This document shows, piece by piece, positions 6,167 to 12,132 of a stretch of 12,132 bases of DNA; positions within the stretch are counted from its first letter, which is position 1; each line of letters opens with the position of its first letter. Origin of the DNA: Tateyamaria sp. GTDB taxonomy: Bacteria; Pseudomonadota; Alphaproteobacteria; Rhodobacterales; Rhodobacteraceae. The DNA is taken from the NCBI GenBank assembly GCA_018668195.1, contig JABITU010000204.1, positions 1 to 12,132 of the forward strand, read 5' to 3'. Below the pieces are notes generated by a model, which did not search any database, had not been told where the DNA came from, and saw only the letters and a list, made by a program, of their open reading frames with translations. Both the position numbers and the translations under genes were made by a program.

Positions 6167-8295
6167 GCAGATTCGACACAATTCTTGTGGCGGATTGGAG
6201 CGCGGGCAAGCGGCGGCCCGCGCGGCCCTCGAAGGATGCGATCTGGCTGGGGGTGGCGCGGGGCGGTGTTGCAGATGACCCGGTCTATTGCCGATCGCGC
6301 CAGGACGCTGAAGCGTTGATTGCTGGCTTGATCAAAGCCGAAAAGGACGCTGGGCGACGCTTGCTGGCCGCGTTTGATTTCCCGTTTGGTTATCCGCAAG
6401 GTGTGACGCGCAGGATCGTGAGCAGTGATGATCCGCTGGATCTGTGGGCGTGGCTGGCCGACCGGATCACGGACGCACCCGATGGCAGCAACAACCGGTA
6501 TGCAATCGCCGAAGAGATGAACCGCATGTTCGATGGCACTGGCCCGTTTTGGGGCAAGCCTAATAAGCAAGACTGGCCCGATGTGCCATATCGCAAGGCT
6601 GGCATTACGTATGATCAGGTGGCTGAACACCGGGCCTGTGACCGGGCTGCGCGGGCTGCGTCAAGCTGTTTTCAGCTTGCCTTTCCGCCGACGGTGGGTG
6701 GGCAGGTGTTGATGGGATTGCCAGTGCTGCACAGGCTCAGATGTGCGGGTGGCGTTGCCGTCTGGCCATTTGAGCCTTGGCAGGACGCGCCTGTCGTTCT
6801 GGCCGAGATATGGCCGGGTTTGATTGAACAGGCAGTTAAATCGCAGCTGTCCGAGCTGGGACCACAGGCCATTCGCGATTGTGAACAGGTGCGATTGCTA
6901 GCGCTGGCTCTGTCTCGGTTGCCCGAGGATGAATTGCATGGGTGGATGTCAGACTTGCCTGACATCGCGCGGCAAGAGGCGTGGATTCTTGGCGCCGGTC
7001 ACAACGCGCGGCTGGTCGCATTGGCGCGAAAAGAAAAAGAGGCCCACAAACCATTGGCCAATGACTGTTTTGCCTTGCCGCCCGGCATCGACTGGACACC
7101 TGTTGACGTCGCCTTGGAGGATTTGCGTAGTCGTCTTGGGCCGGTCGTGGGGCTTGCGCAAACGCCGCTGACAGAGGCGCTTGGGCGCATCGTTGCGCGC
7201 AACGTCACGGCCCGGCGTGCCCATCCGCCTCTGCCAAATACGGCAGTTGACGGCTACGGTTTTGCAGGCGGACGCGGGCCCGGCGCACATCGCTTGCCTT
7301 TGATTGCCGCGCAAGCGGCAGCTGGCGCGCGATTGGAAGAGGCGGTGCAGGATGGGGATGCAGTGCGTATTCTGACGGGTGCCGCCTTGCCTGATGGCGT
7401 CGATACTGTCGTCTTGCAGGAAGATGTTGAGATTGAGGACGGCGCGGTGTGTTTCACCGGCCCGATAAAGGCTGGCGCCAACACGCGTGCCGCAGGAGAG
7501 GACAAAAAAGCCAACGACATCGTGGCAGCGCGGGGGCGTCGCATTACCCCGGCTGACCTTGCGCTGATGTCTGCGGTCGGGGTGGCCACGCTCGAAACCT
7601 TTGCACCGCTCAAAGTCGGCATATTGAGCACCGGGGACGAACTGGTAGAGGCCGGGCAATCGGCGGCTCCGGGGAAAATTTTTGATGCGAACAGGCCTAT
7701 GTTGATGGGGTTGATCACGGGATTGGGCCACAGCGCGGTTGATCTGGGTCGGGTCGGTGATGATCGTGATGCGTTGCGTGCGCGCCTTGAGGATGCGGCC
7801 GCGCAGGTTGACGTAATTTTCACCAGTGGCGGCGCATCGGCGGGCGATGCGGATCATGTCTCGGGTCTTTTGAATGAAGCTGGCAGTATGGCGTTATGGC
7901 GGATCGCGATCAAACCGGGGCGTCCGCTGGCTTTGGGCATGTGGAATGGAACGCCGGTTTTTGGTTTGCCGGGCAATCCCGTGGCGGCAATGGTCTGCAC
8001 GCTGGTGTTTGGCGCGCCAGCGCTCGCGCAAATGGCTGGTGCATCGTGGTCTGCGCCACAGGGATTCGAACTGCCTGCTGCATTCGAGAAACGCAAAAAG
8101 CCAGGTCGCCGCGAATTCCTGCGTGCGCGCATGCGCTCGGGCCGGGTTGAAGTCTTTGCCTCGGAGGGGTCGGGGCGGATCAGTGGGCTGTCTTGGGCCG
8201 AAGGGTTGGTTGAACTGCCAGATGCTGCCCTGCACGTGCGCCCCGGCGATCGTGTACGGTACATTCCTTGGTCGGGATTTGGCCTTTTAACTTAG
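6163..8295 (+). CDS. moeA: MoeA molybdopterin molybdenumtransferase with an extra N-terminal RNase H-like domain
   Basis: Residues from about 301 to 710 are a full MoeA, which uses molybdate and adenylyl-molybdopterin to make the active cofactor. Motifs in order are DCFALPPGIDWTPVD (301-315), PNTAVDGYGF (358-367), ILSTGDELV (487-495), SGGASAGDADHV (555-566), KPGRPLALG (584-592) and FGLPGNPVAAMV (600-611). E. coli MoeA is about 410 residues, so 300 residues at the N-terminus are additional. That part opens VADWSAGKR (Asp11), then AAFDFPFGYP (Asp72), AEIWPGL (Glu215) and RDCEQVRLLALALSRL (Asp239). This spacing of acidic residues on strands and a late helix resembles RNase H-fold proteins of the DUF429 type; that is my inference. 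The GTG start overlaps the mobB stop by 4 bases. The join has no stop or frameshift, so it is one continuous gene. Confidence 0.93.
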   Translation: MSRFDTILVADWSAGKRRPARPSKDAIWLGVARGGVADDPVYCRSRQDAEALIAGLIKAEKDAGRRLLAAFDFPFGYPQGVTRRIVSSDDPLDLWAWLADRITDAPDGSNNRYAIAEEMNRMFDGTGPFWGKPNKQDWPDVPYRKAGITYDQVAEHRACDRAARAASSCFQLAFPPTVGGQVLMGLPVLHRLRCAGGVAVWPFEPWQDAPVVLAEIWPGLIEQAVKSQLSELGPQAIRDCEQVRLLALALSRLPEDELHGWMSDLPDIARQEAWILGAGHNARLVALARKEKEAHKPLANDCFALPPGIDWTPVDVALEDLRSRLGPVVGLAQTPLTEALGRIVARNVTARRAHPPLPNTAVDGYGFAGGRGPGAHRLPLIAAQAAAGARLEEAVQDGDAVRILTGAALPDGVDTVVLQEDVEIEDGAVCFTGPIKAGANTRAAGEDKKANDIVAARGRRITPADLALMSAVGVATLETFAPLKVGILSTGDELVEAGQSAAPGKIFDANRPMLMGLITGLGHSAVDLGRVGDDRDALRARLEDAAAQVDVIFTSGGASAGDADHVSGLLNEAGSMALWRIAIKPGRPLALGMWNGTPVFGLPGNPVAAMVCTLVFGAPALAQMAGASWSAPQGFELPAAFEKRKKPGRREFLRARMRSGRVEVFASEGSGRISGLSWAEGLVELPDAALHVRPGDRVRYIPWSGFGLLT

Positions 8296-8301
8296 AGCGT
8301 G

Positions 8302-8317
8302 TCGCATGAATATGCGA
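8302..8317 (+). terminator. Possible weak terminator after moeA
   Basis: TCGCAT and ATGCGA form a perfect 6-base-pair stem with a 4-base GAAT loop, 7 bases after the moeA stop, and a TTTT run follows at 8321-8324. The stem is short and the T-run is not directly adjacent, so the call is tentative; position after an operon is the main support. Confidence 0.3.
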
Positions 8318-8333
8318 GCCGTTTTCGCGGTCT

Positions 8334-8381
8334 GAGGGTGTGGCTTACCAGGCGGGATTATAGCTTTTGACGCCACACCTC
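8334..8381. repeat. Imperfect inverted repeat
   Basis: GAGGGTGTGGC (8334-8344) pairs with GCCACACCTC (8372-8381) with a one-base bulge and a 27-base loop. It lies between moeA and the IS66 remnant. It could be an old element end or part of a second terminator; nothing more can be said. Confidence 0.3.
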
Positions 8382-8519
8382 AAACATCATTCTTAACGTA
8401 GGGTGCTGAAATCGTAGATTTTAAGAAGCATCAGGTGTTTCAAGGTTTTGGCATAACGTCCTAGGTGTTTGATCCTATGGTTTGATGGTAAGGCCTATTT
8501 TTTGGAATGGAGGGAAAAA

Positions 8520-8749
8520 TTATGGAACAACCCCACGATCCGCAATCTCAACAGGCAAAAAGGATGCCTCAATAACATCATCAGGTTCTTCAGCAGCAGC
8601 CTCAAACCGCGGATCCATTTGTGGATCAGGTTTGCGTTCATTGCATAGCGCCGCGCAACCTGGGCAACCGATGCTCCCTCAATACGCGCCTGACCGTAAA
8701 TCTCGCGCGTCTCGTCGTCAGACTAGAACCGCTTCTTTCCCTAAATCAT
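8520..8749 (-). pseudogene. tnpA: IS66 accessory protein TnpA, broken by two stops and a frameshift
   Basis: The minus-strand frame from ATG 8749 reads M-I-stop-GKKRF-stop-SDDETREIYGQ, then ASVAQVARRYAMNANLIHKW. This is the helix-turn-helix part of IS66 TnpA. The stops are TAG at 8741-8743 and TAG at 8723-8725; the second stands where the family has tryptophan (RRFWSD), so TGG became TAG, and the first probably replaced CAG. Near 8611-8618 the frame changes, and the neighbouring frame continues DPRFEAAAEE, then FLPVEIADRGVVP, the usual TnpA middle, to a TAA at 8520-8522. TnpA is a DNA-binding accessory protein of IS66 transposition; this copy cannot be made. Confidence 0.82.
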
Positions 8750-8798
8750 AGAGTGCTCCTAAGTGTTCAATATCAATGGAGAACACGTAGATCATCCC

Positions 8799-8823
8799 TG
8801 AATCCTCCGGCAGTGCGGATTCA
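8799..8823. repeat. Hairpin inside the IS66 left end
   Basis: TGAATCC (8799-8805) and GGATTCA (8817-8823) are perfect 7-base inverted arms with an 11-base loop, just inside the terminal repeat. A role in transposase binding or in limiting read-in transcription is conceivable but not shown. Confidence 0.45.
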
Positions 8824-8835
8824 CCAAACGCTTAC
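8821..8835 (-). repeat. IS66 left terminal inverted repeat
   Basis: On the minus strand the sequence GTAAGCGTTTGGTGA starts at 8835. IS66-family ends characteristically start with GTAAGCG. The boundary is supported independently because glycosyltransferase homology on the other side stops at exactly 8836. Confidence 0.75.
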
Positions 8836-8922
8836 GTTATATCCGATCATCCGATGATAGGCGACCCACTCCAATATGAAGGGGGCCTCGTTCTTCATCG
8901 CGGTATCATTCAGACGTGACAT
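8836..8922 (-). pseudogene. Family 2 glycosyltransferase, 5' fragment cut by IS66
   Basis: From ATG 8922 on the minus strand, 29 codons read MSRLND, then TAMKNEAPFILEWVAYHR, then MIGYN, and stop being homologous exactly at the IS66 end. The block matches residues 385-407 of the intact glycosyltransferase at 9518-11767 (TTMKDEGPFILEWLAYHR, AIGFN), i.e. the first strand and helix of a GT-A fold. Here the motif lies close to the N-terminus, as in single-domain members, so this was a different, shorter paralogue in the opposite orientation. A TAA at 8925-8927, two bases ahead of the ATG and preceded by codons reading EKLRFRLASKLGLSEN, may be the end of an upstream gene of the same old operon. Confidence 0.75.
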
Positions 8923-8927
8923 AGTTA

Positions 8928-9229
8928 ATTTTCGCTCAAACCCAGTTTTGAAGCCAGACGGAACCGCAGCTTTTCGATTGTTTGTTGCCTTCAGTCTGCT
9001 GAAATGGGGGCCATATCACAATCCTACTCGTGAGTTGGAGGCTCCGGCAAGCCCGGGGCTGTTCAGCCGGACCACTTCAGGTTGTCTTTAAAGACGGCAT
9101 CAAGCAATTTGAAACCGCCGCGTGGTCAAGGGCGTCATCAACTTTTGGGCATAGCTCCTAGAAAGCTTCTCAATATGATGATACGCCAGTTCGAAATCAC
9201 CAAACACGCCGAATGCAACAGGTCATAGT
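8928..9229. other. Decayed intergenic stretch
   Basis: No supported complete gene. On the minus strand there are two short open stretches that end in stops (8925 to about 8990, and 9100-9222, the latter reading FGDFELAYHHIEKL and onward) which may be tails of lost genes; neither can be named. On the plus strand I see no convincing ORF with a ribosome site before 9230. Confidence 0.45.
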
Positions 9230-9496
9230 ATGCTAACTTGCCTTCACGTCGAACATGAAACGCGATCAAGGCAGATTACTATCGAGAATTTTGCACATAG
9301 AGATACGGCCAGTGTGGAACTCCTCATGCATAATATTGTTAACTTCTTACAAGCGTTGCCACTTTATCTTAAGTCTGAATCAGATGTCAGCGCCGAAATA
9401 GAACATAGGTTCCTGCAGGAGGTCGAAGTGCTGTCACAGCGGTTGGCAGGAAGCGATGCTCTAATAACGAGTCTAGTTGGAGATCGTTCTTTCTGA
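9230..9496 (+). CDS. Small hypothetical protein upstream of the glycosyltransferase
   Basis: This 88-residue ORF starts at ATG 9230 with only a weak AGGT upstream. The product is mostly helical by pattern, with a hydrophobic stretch (VELLMHNIVNFLQALPLYL) near residues 29-47 and a heptad-like EIEHRFLQEVEVLSQRL near 56-72. I do not recognise a family. It ends 21 bases before the glycosyltransferase start and lies in the same reading frame, separated by the single TGA at 9494-9496. It may be a separate small protein cotranscribed with the enzyme, or a broken N-terminal extension of it. Confidence 0.4.
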   Translation: MLTCLHVEHETRSRQITIENFAHRDTASVELLMHNIVNFLQALPLYLKSESDVSAEIEHRFLQEVEVLSQRLAGSDALITSLVGDRSF

Positions 9497-9517
9497 TCAA
9501 CTGTTAGGTGTATCCTG

Positions 9518-11767
9518 ATGAGGAGACTTATTGAGCGGCGCACTGCGGAATGCAGATTTGAGGGGTTCTCTCTGGTTGATGCGATCATGCACAATCAGGG
9601 TGAAAAACGTATCGTCAGTCTTTTTTTCGATAGTATCGTAGCTCCGGATTTGATTAGCCCGGCCACAGGTGCCGAGCTGACGGCGGTCCACACTATGGGG
9701 GAGGTGACATTTCTCTCTTACACTCTGCCGTCGGACGGCTCCACGGTGTTCAAGATTGCTGGCACAGAGATTGAACTGACCTGCGCAAACGCGGATCTGC
9801 GCCTCTTTGAAGGGCGCAACGCGCTGGCAGCGGTCCGGAATGGCGAGAGCGCCGAGATTGTCCTCGATTGGCTAGCCTTTCATGCCGAACATCATGACAT
9901 GAACGCTGCGGTGATCGTCGACCGGGCAAAGCCCGGCACGGACGCGCGGTTCTTCGCCGAGCTTATGGCGGGGCTCGAAACGCGGAACCTGACCTGTCAG
10001 GTGGCTGTACTGACCAGCAACCTGCCGCTTGGCAAAAAGGACATGCCGGGTGAGACGCATCCGTTTTGTGTGCCCGAAGCGCCGGGTAGGGACCAGATGG
10101 ATTTGCCGCTGCCCGACCCTTGGGCCAGTCCGATTGGGGCACTGACGATTTACGAGATCCTGCGTACCCGATTTCTGGCAGAAGCGCGTGCTGTCGCCAA
10201 TATCGACGTGCATGATCTGATAGTCCCCGGGGAAGCGTCCGTTTTTGATAGTGCAGTGTCTGCAAATGGCGGGCTGATACCTCTGATCGGACGGCACTGC
10301 TATCCTTGGCGTATACGCAAGAACGGGAAGCCCATTTATTTTGCGGACCATACCTGCGTGCAATTTGATGCGCGTGGCGGGCGGCAGCGCTGGTGCATCG
10401 CGCCGTCGAAATCGCCGGAGAAGTCGATCTGGCGTTTGGTTCGCGTAGGCGGCGCCGTGCCGGATAGCACTCGAATCATGCGCTTTTATCGCCATATGGC
10501 GCTTCGCCATCCCACGTCTACAATTTCCAAGATAGTCCCGAAGACATCCCTGATTGAGCACCCGCCACTGATCGAGCAATCTGAGACGCTGTGGCAACAC
10601 AAACCTGTCCGGATGCCAAATTCGGAGATTACAGGTGCCGTGGACGGGCGCGGGCGATGTGCCATTGTGACAACGATGAAGGACGAGGGGCCGTTCATAC
10701 TGGAGTGGCTCGCCTATCACAGAGCCATCGGGTTCAATGATTTTTTAGTTTACACGAATGACTGTAGCGATGGCACGGATACGCTTCTGGAACTGCTTCA
10801 GAGCAAAGGCATTTTACAACATCGCAACAACCCCTACCGCAAGATGGGCCTCAAGCCACAGCACGCCGCCTTGCAATCCGCCGAACACGAGGACCTCATC
10901 AAAGATGCGACTTGGATCACCTGCATTGATGTTGATGAATATTTGAACATCAAATGTGGTGACGGCACTCTGGATGCCCTGTTCGAAGCGGTACCCAGTG
11001 CCAATTTGATTTCCATGACCTGGCGCCTTTTTGGCAATAGCGATATTCACTTATTCAACGCAGGCCCTGTCATCGAGCAGTTTTCCCGCTGCGCCGCCGA
11101 ATTCGCGCGCAAGCCGCATCAGGCGTGGGGGTTCAAGACGCTCTTCCGCAATATGGGAATTTTTCGGAAGCTGGGTGTGCATCGCCCCAAGGGGCTAAAT
11201 GCGCAGCTTTGGCAAGAGATCAATTGGGTCAATGGTTCCGGCAATGCGCTGCCTCGCGAAATGTACCGCAGTGCCTGGCGCTCGACGAGCACCACATACG
11301 GGTACGGACTGGTCCAACTCAATCACTATGCTGTGCGCTCGGCCGAAAGCTTTCTCGTCAAACGCAATCGTGGCAGAGTCAACCATATGGATCGTGATCA
11401 GGGGCTGGCCTACTGGTTCCGCATGAACAACAACTATGCTGAAGATCGCTCAATCACACGCATGATCCCCAAAATGTGCGAAGAATTGGATAAGCTTCTT
11501 AGTGATCCCGAGATTTTGGCTGCACATACTCACTCAGTAGAGCGCCATAGAATGAAGATTGTGGAACTCAAAGCGATGCCGAAATACAAGCAGTTCTACG
11601 AAGAGCTTACAGACGAACGTATGGAAAAACTGTCGCGGCTTCACAAGCATTTCGGCTCGAATGTATTTCTCTCTGGTCCCGGCGTTGTGCCGGATGAGAT
11701 TGTCGGTAAAAACCCTGAAGATGAATGGTTCTTCACCGTTGATCCACCGGGCAAAACACAGCATTAG
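9518..11767 (+). CDS. Family 2 glycosyltransferase with two GT-A-like halves
   Basis: This 749-residue protein has a clear family 2 glycosyltransferase domain in its second half: CAIVTTMKDEGPFILEWLAY from 381, VYTNDCSDGTD (411-421) and the metal-binding DVDEYL (471-476), followed by the WRLFGNS-type strand (502-508) and HYAVRSAESFLVKRNRGRVN (603-622), seen in this bacterial group. Residues about 103-285 echo the same order: VRNGESAEIVLDWLAFHAEH, VIVDRAKPGTD, then IDVHDLIVPGE and a later YPWRIRK, suggesting a diverged second GT-A unit whose DxD has become D-V-H-D. No signal peptide or membrane helix is seen, so it should act in the cytoplasm, probably on a surface polysaccharide or glycan. Sugar and acceptor are unknown. 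The ATG is preceded by a modest AGGTG about 10 bases upstream. Confidence 0.85.
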   Translation: MRRLIERRTAECRFEGFSLVDAIMHNQGEKRIVSLFFDSIVAPDLISPATGAELTAVHTMGEVTFLSYTLPSDGSTVFKIAGTEIELTCANADLRLFEGRNALAAVRNGESAEIVLDWLAFHAEHHDMNAAVIVDRAKPGTDARFFAELMAGLETRNLTCQVAVLTSNLPLGKKDMPGETHPFCVPEAPGRDQMDLPLPDPWASPIGALTIYEILRTRFLAEARAVANIDVHDLIVPGEASVFDSAVSANGGLIPLIGRHCYPWRIRKNGKPIYFADHTCVQFDARGGRQRWCIAPSKSPEKSIWRLVRVGGAVPDSTRIMRFYRHMALRHPTSTISKIVPKTSLIEHPPLIEQSETLWQHKPVRMPNSEITGAVDGRGRCAIVTTMKDEGPFILEWLAYHRAIGFNDFLVYTNDCSDGTDTLLELLQSKGILQHRNNPYRKMGLKPQHAALQSAEHEDLIKDATWITCIDVDEYLNIKCGDGTLDALFEAVPSANLISMTWRLFGNSDIHLFNAGPVIEQFSRCAAEFARKPHQAWGFKTLFRNMGIFRKLGVHRPKGLNAQLWQEINWVNGSGNALPREMYRSAWRSTSTTYGYGLVQLNHYAVRSAESFLVKRNRGRVNHMDRDQGLAYWFRMNNNYAEDRSITRMIPKMCEELDKLLSDPEILAAHTHSVERHRMKIVELKAMPKYKQFYEELTDERMEKLSRLHKHFGSNVFLSGPGVVPDEIVGKNPEDEWFFTVDPPGKTQH

Positions 11768-11833
11768 GTCTGTAGAGAAGGTTTGGTAGGAGCTTGTAAG
11801 GTGCGGTTACTGGTGGGACATCTCCGAACCTGA
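11768..11833. other. Spacer that should contain the right end of the IS fragment
   Basis: This short gap lies between the glycosyltransferase stop and the transposase stop. On the minus strand it reads GATGTCCCACCAGTAACCGC soon after the transposase stop, which looks like the non-coding tail of an IS, but I cannot fix the terminal repeat without its partner. No terminator hairpin for the glycosyltransferase gene is evident. Confidence 0.35.
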
Positions 11834-11941
11834 TTATAGCTTTTCTCTGAGTGCTTCGTAAGGCGTTTTTCCTTTGTGGGCGCCGTTTGGCCTGTGGAAT
11901 TTGTAAAACCTTTCCCATTCACCCAATCTCGCCTCGAGATC
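11834..11941 (-). pseudogene. IS transposase, C-terminal fragment (integrase core type)
   Basis: On the minus strand the last 35 codons before TAA 11834-11836 read DLEARLGEWERFYKFHRP, then NGAHKGKTPYEALREKL. This is the end of a DDE integrase-core transposase of the IS3/IS481 kind, where the (Y/F)HRPHGA and TPYEAL motifs close the protein. All of the catalytic core is missing: upstream sequence switches to phnD-like coding at about 11941. The exact IS family cannot be fixed from this piece. Its intact side faces the glycosyltransferase, whose stop is 67 bases away, so the element end should lie in 11768-11833. Confidence 0.75.
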
Positions 11942-12132
11942 GACCTCGCCAAAATATTCGCCGCTCTCCACGGTCACGCCGTCTTTGTACTGCGGAATCT
12001 CGATTGAGGGGATCAGGTAGCCGGAGGTGGAGTTTGGATCACCGAAGCCGAATACTTTGCCTTCCATGTCATCCAAAGATGTCACGCCGCTGTCCTTGGG
12101 TAATTTCCCCTTAAATTAGTGGTGTTCAAAAG
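11942..12132 (-). pseudogene. phnD: PhnD-like phosphonate/phosphate-binding protein, internal fragment
   Basis: The minus strand reads KLPKDSGVTSLDDMEGKVFG, then FGDPNSTSGYLIPSIEIP and GEYFGEV. The DPNSTSGYLIP block is a hallmark of PhnD-type periplasmic substrate-binding proteins of phosphonate/phosphite ABC importers. Both ends are wrong for a functional gene: the 3' side joins transposase code at about 11941, and on the 5' side an in-frame TAA stands at 12116-12118, only 11 codons before the GTG at 12085. There is no signal peptide. The ORF from that GTG gives an 83-residue chimera that is unlikely to be functional. More of the gene may lie beyond the window edge. Confidence 0.75.

Larger units (their letters stand above)
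8296..8519. other. Gene-poor stretch between moeA and the IS66 remnant
   Basis: Apart from the two inverted repeats listed, I see no supported gene here. On the minus strand a short open stretch ending at about 8403 (reading ...GRYAKTLKHLMLLKIYDFSTLR) could be the tail of a lost gene, but it is too short to identify. The sequence is more AT-rich than the operon before it, as expected for decayed DNA. Confidence 0.5.
8520..8835 (-). mobile_element. IS66-family element, left-end remnant
   Basis: Read on the minus strand, the remnant starts at 8835 with GTAAGCGTTTGGTGA, the usual start of IS66-family terminal repeats. An 86-base leader with a good ribosome site (AGGAG) then leads to a degraded tnpA. 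No tnpB or tnpC follows and no matching right end is clear; a GTAAGGCC at 8488-8495 resembles the first bases of an inverted terminal repeat but only weakly. The element is therefore truncated or internally deleted and cannot move on its own. Confidence 0.8.

Noticed and set aside
8356..8368. 13-base match GATTATAGCTTTT shared with 11832-11844, at the end of the transposase fragment
   Set aside because: About one shared 13-mer is expected by chance in a window of this size, and similarity does not extend to either side.
8488..8495. GTAAGGCC as a possible IS66 right terminal repeat
   Set aside because: Only the first five bases fit the left end, and the flanking 8 bases do not form a matching target duplication.
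8403..8500. Minus-strand tail reading GRYAKTLKHLMLLKIYDFSTLR before a stop
   Set aside because: It could be the far end of the interrupted glycosyltransferase, but about 30 residues with no recognised motif cannot support that.
8482..8751. Plus-strand open frame of 89 codons
   Set aside because: It is the antisense of the IS66 tnpA remnant, whose protein similarity on the minus strand is clear.
8876..9091. Plus-strand open frame of 71 codons
   Set aside because: Its first part is antisense to the glycosyltransferase fragment, it has no ribosome site, and no family is recognisable.
9100..9222. Minus-strand 40-codon open stretch (FGDFELAYHHIEKL...)
   Set aside because: No start signal, no recognisable domain, and it lies in decayed DNA.

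Overview
The window looks like a chromosomal segment of a marine-type alphaproteobacterium of the Rhodobacteraceae (Roseobacter group). The evidence is moderately high GC with GC-rich third positions, a 44-residue aa3-type cytochrome oxidase subunit IV, a small protein that appears to be of the DUF6173 type, and the compact fdhD-mobA-mobB-moeA order with 4-base overlaps. No species can be named from the sequence alone.

Positions 1-4123 hold ordinary, mostly conserved genes. These are the 3' end of an acyl-CoA dehydrogenase with the extra C-terminal domain, an MBL-fold hydrolase, a DUF6173-like gene cut by an in-frame TAG, the tiny oxidase subunit IV gene, a lipoprotein that looks like a permuted papain-like (NlpC/P60-type) protein, and on the minus strand the azlC-azlD pair for branched-chain amino acid export.

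Positions 4172-8295 are a molybdenum-cofactor operon read on the plus strand. FdhD passes sulfur to the formate dehydrogenase cofactor, MobA makes the guanine dinucleotide form, MobB is its GTP-binding partner, and a 710-residue MoeA inserts molybdate. The MoeA carries an extra N-terminal domain of about 300 residues that looks RNase H-like. No formate dehydrogenase structural gene lies in the window.

From 8296 to the end the character changes to an accessory, decayed region. It holds the left end of an IS66-family element with a broken tnpA, and the first 29 codons of a family 2 glycosyltransferase cut exactly at the IS66 terminus. After these come a small unknown ORF and an intact 749-residue glycosyltransferase with two GT-A-like halves. 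The window closes with a 3' transposase fragment joined in frame to an internal piece of a phnD-like gene. This stretch reads as a breakpoint where IS activity has rearranged surface-polysaccharide genes beside a conserved operon.

The strongest candidates for new biology are the MoeA fusion and the tandem glycosyltransferase. The strongest candidates for evolutionary interest are the amber-interrupted gene and the two IS junctions. I did not see a CRISPR array, tRNA, rRNA or a recognisable defence system.
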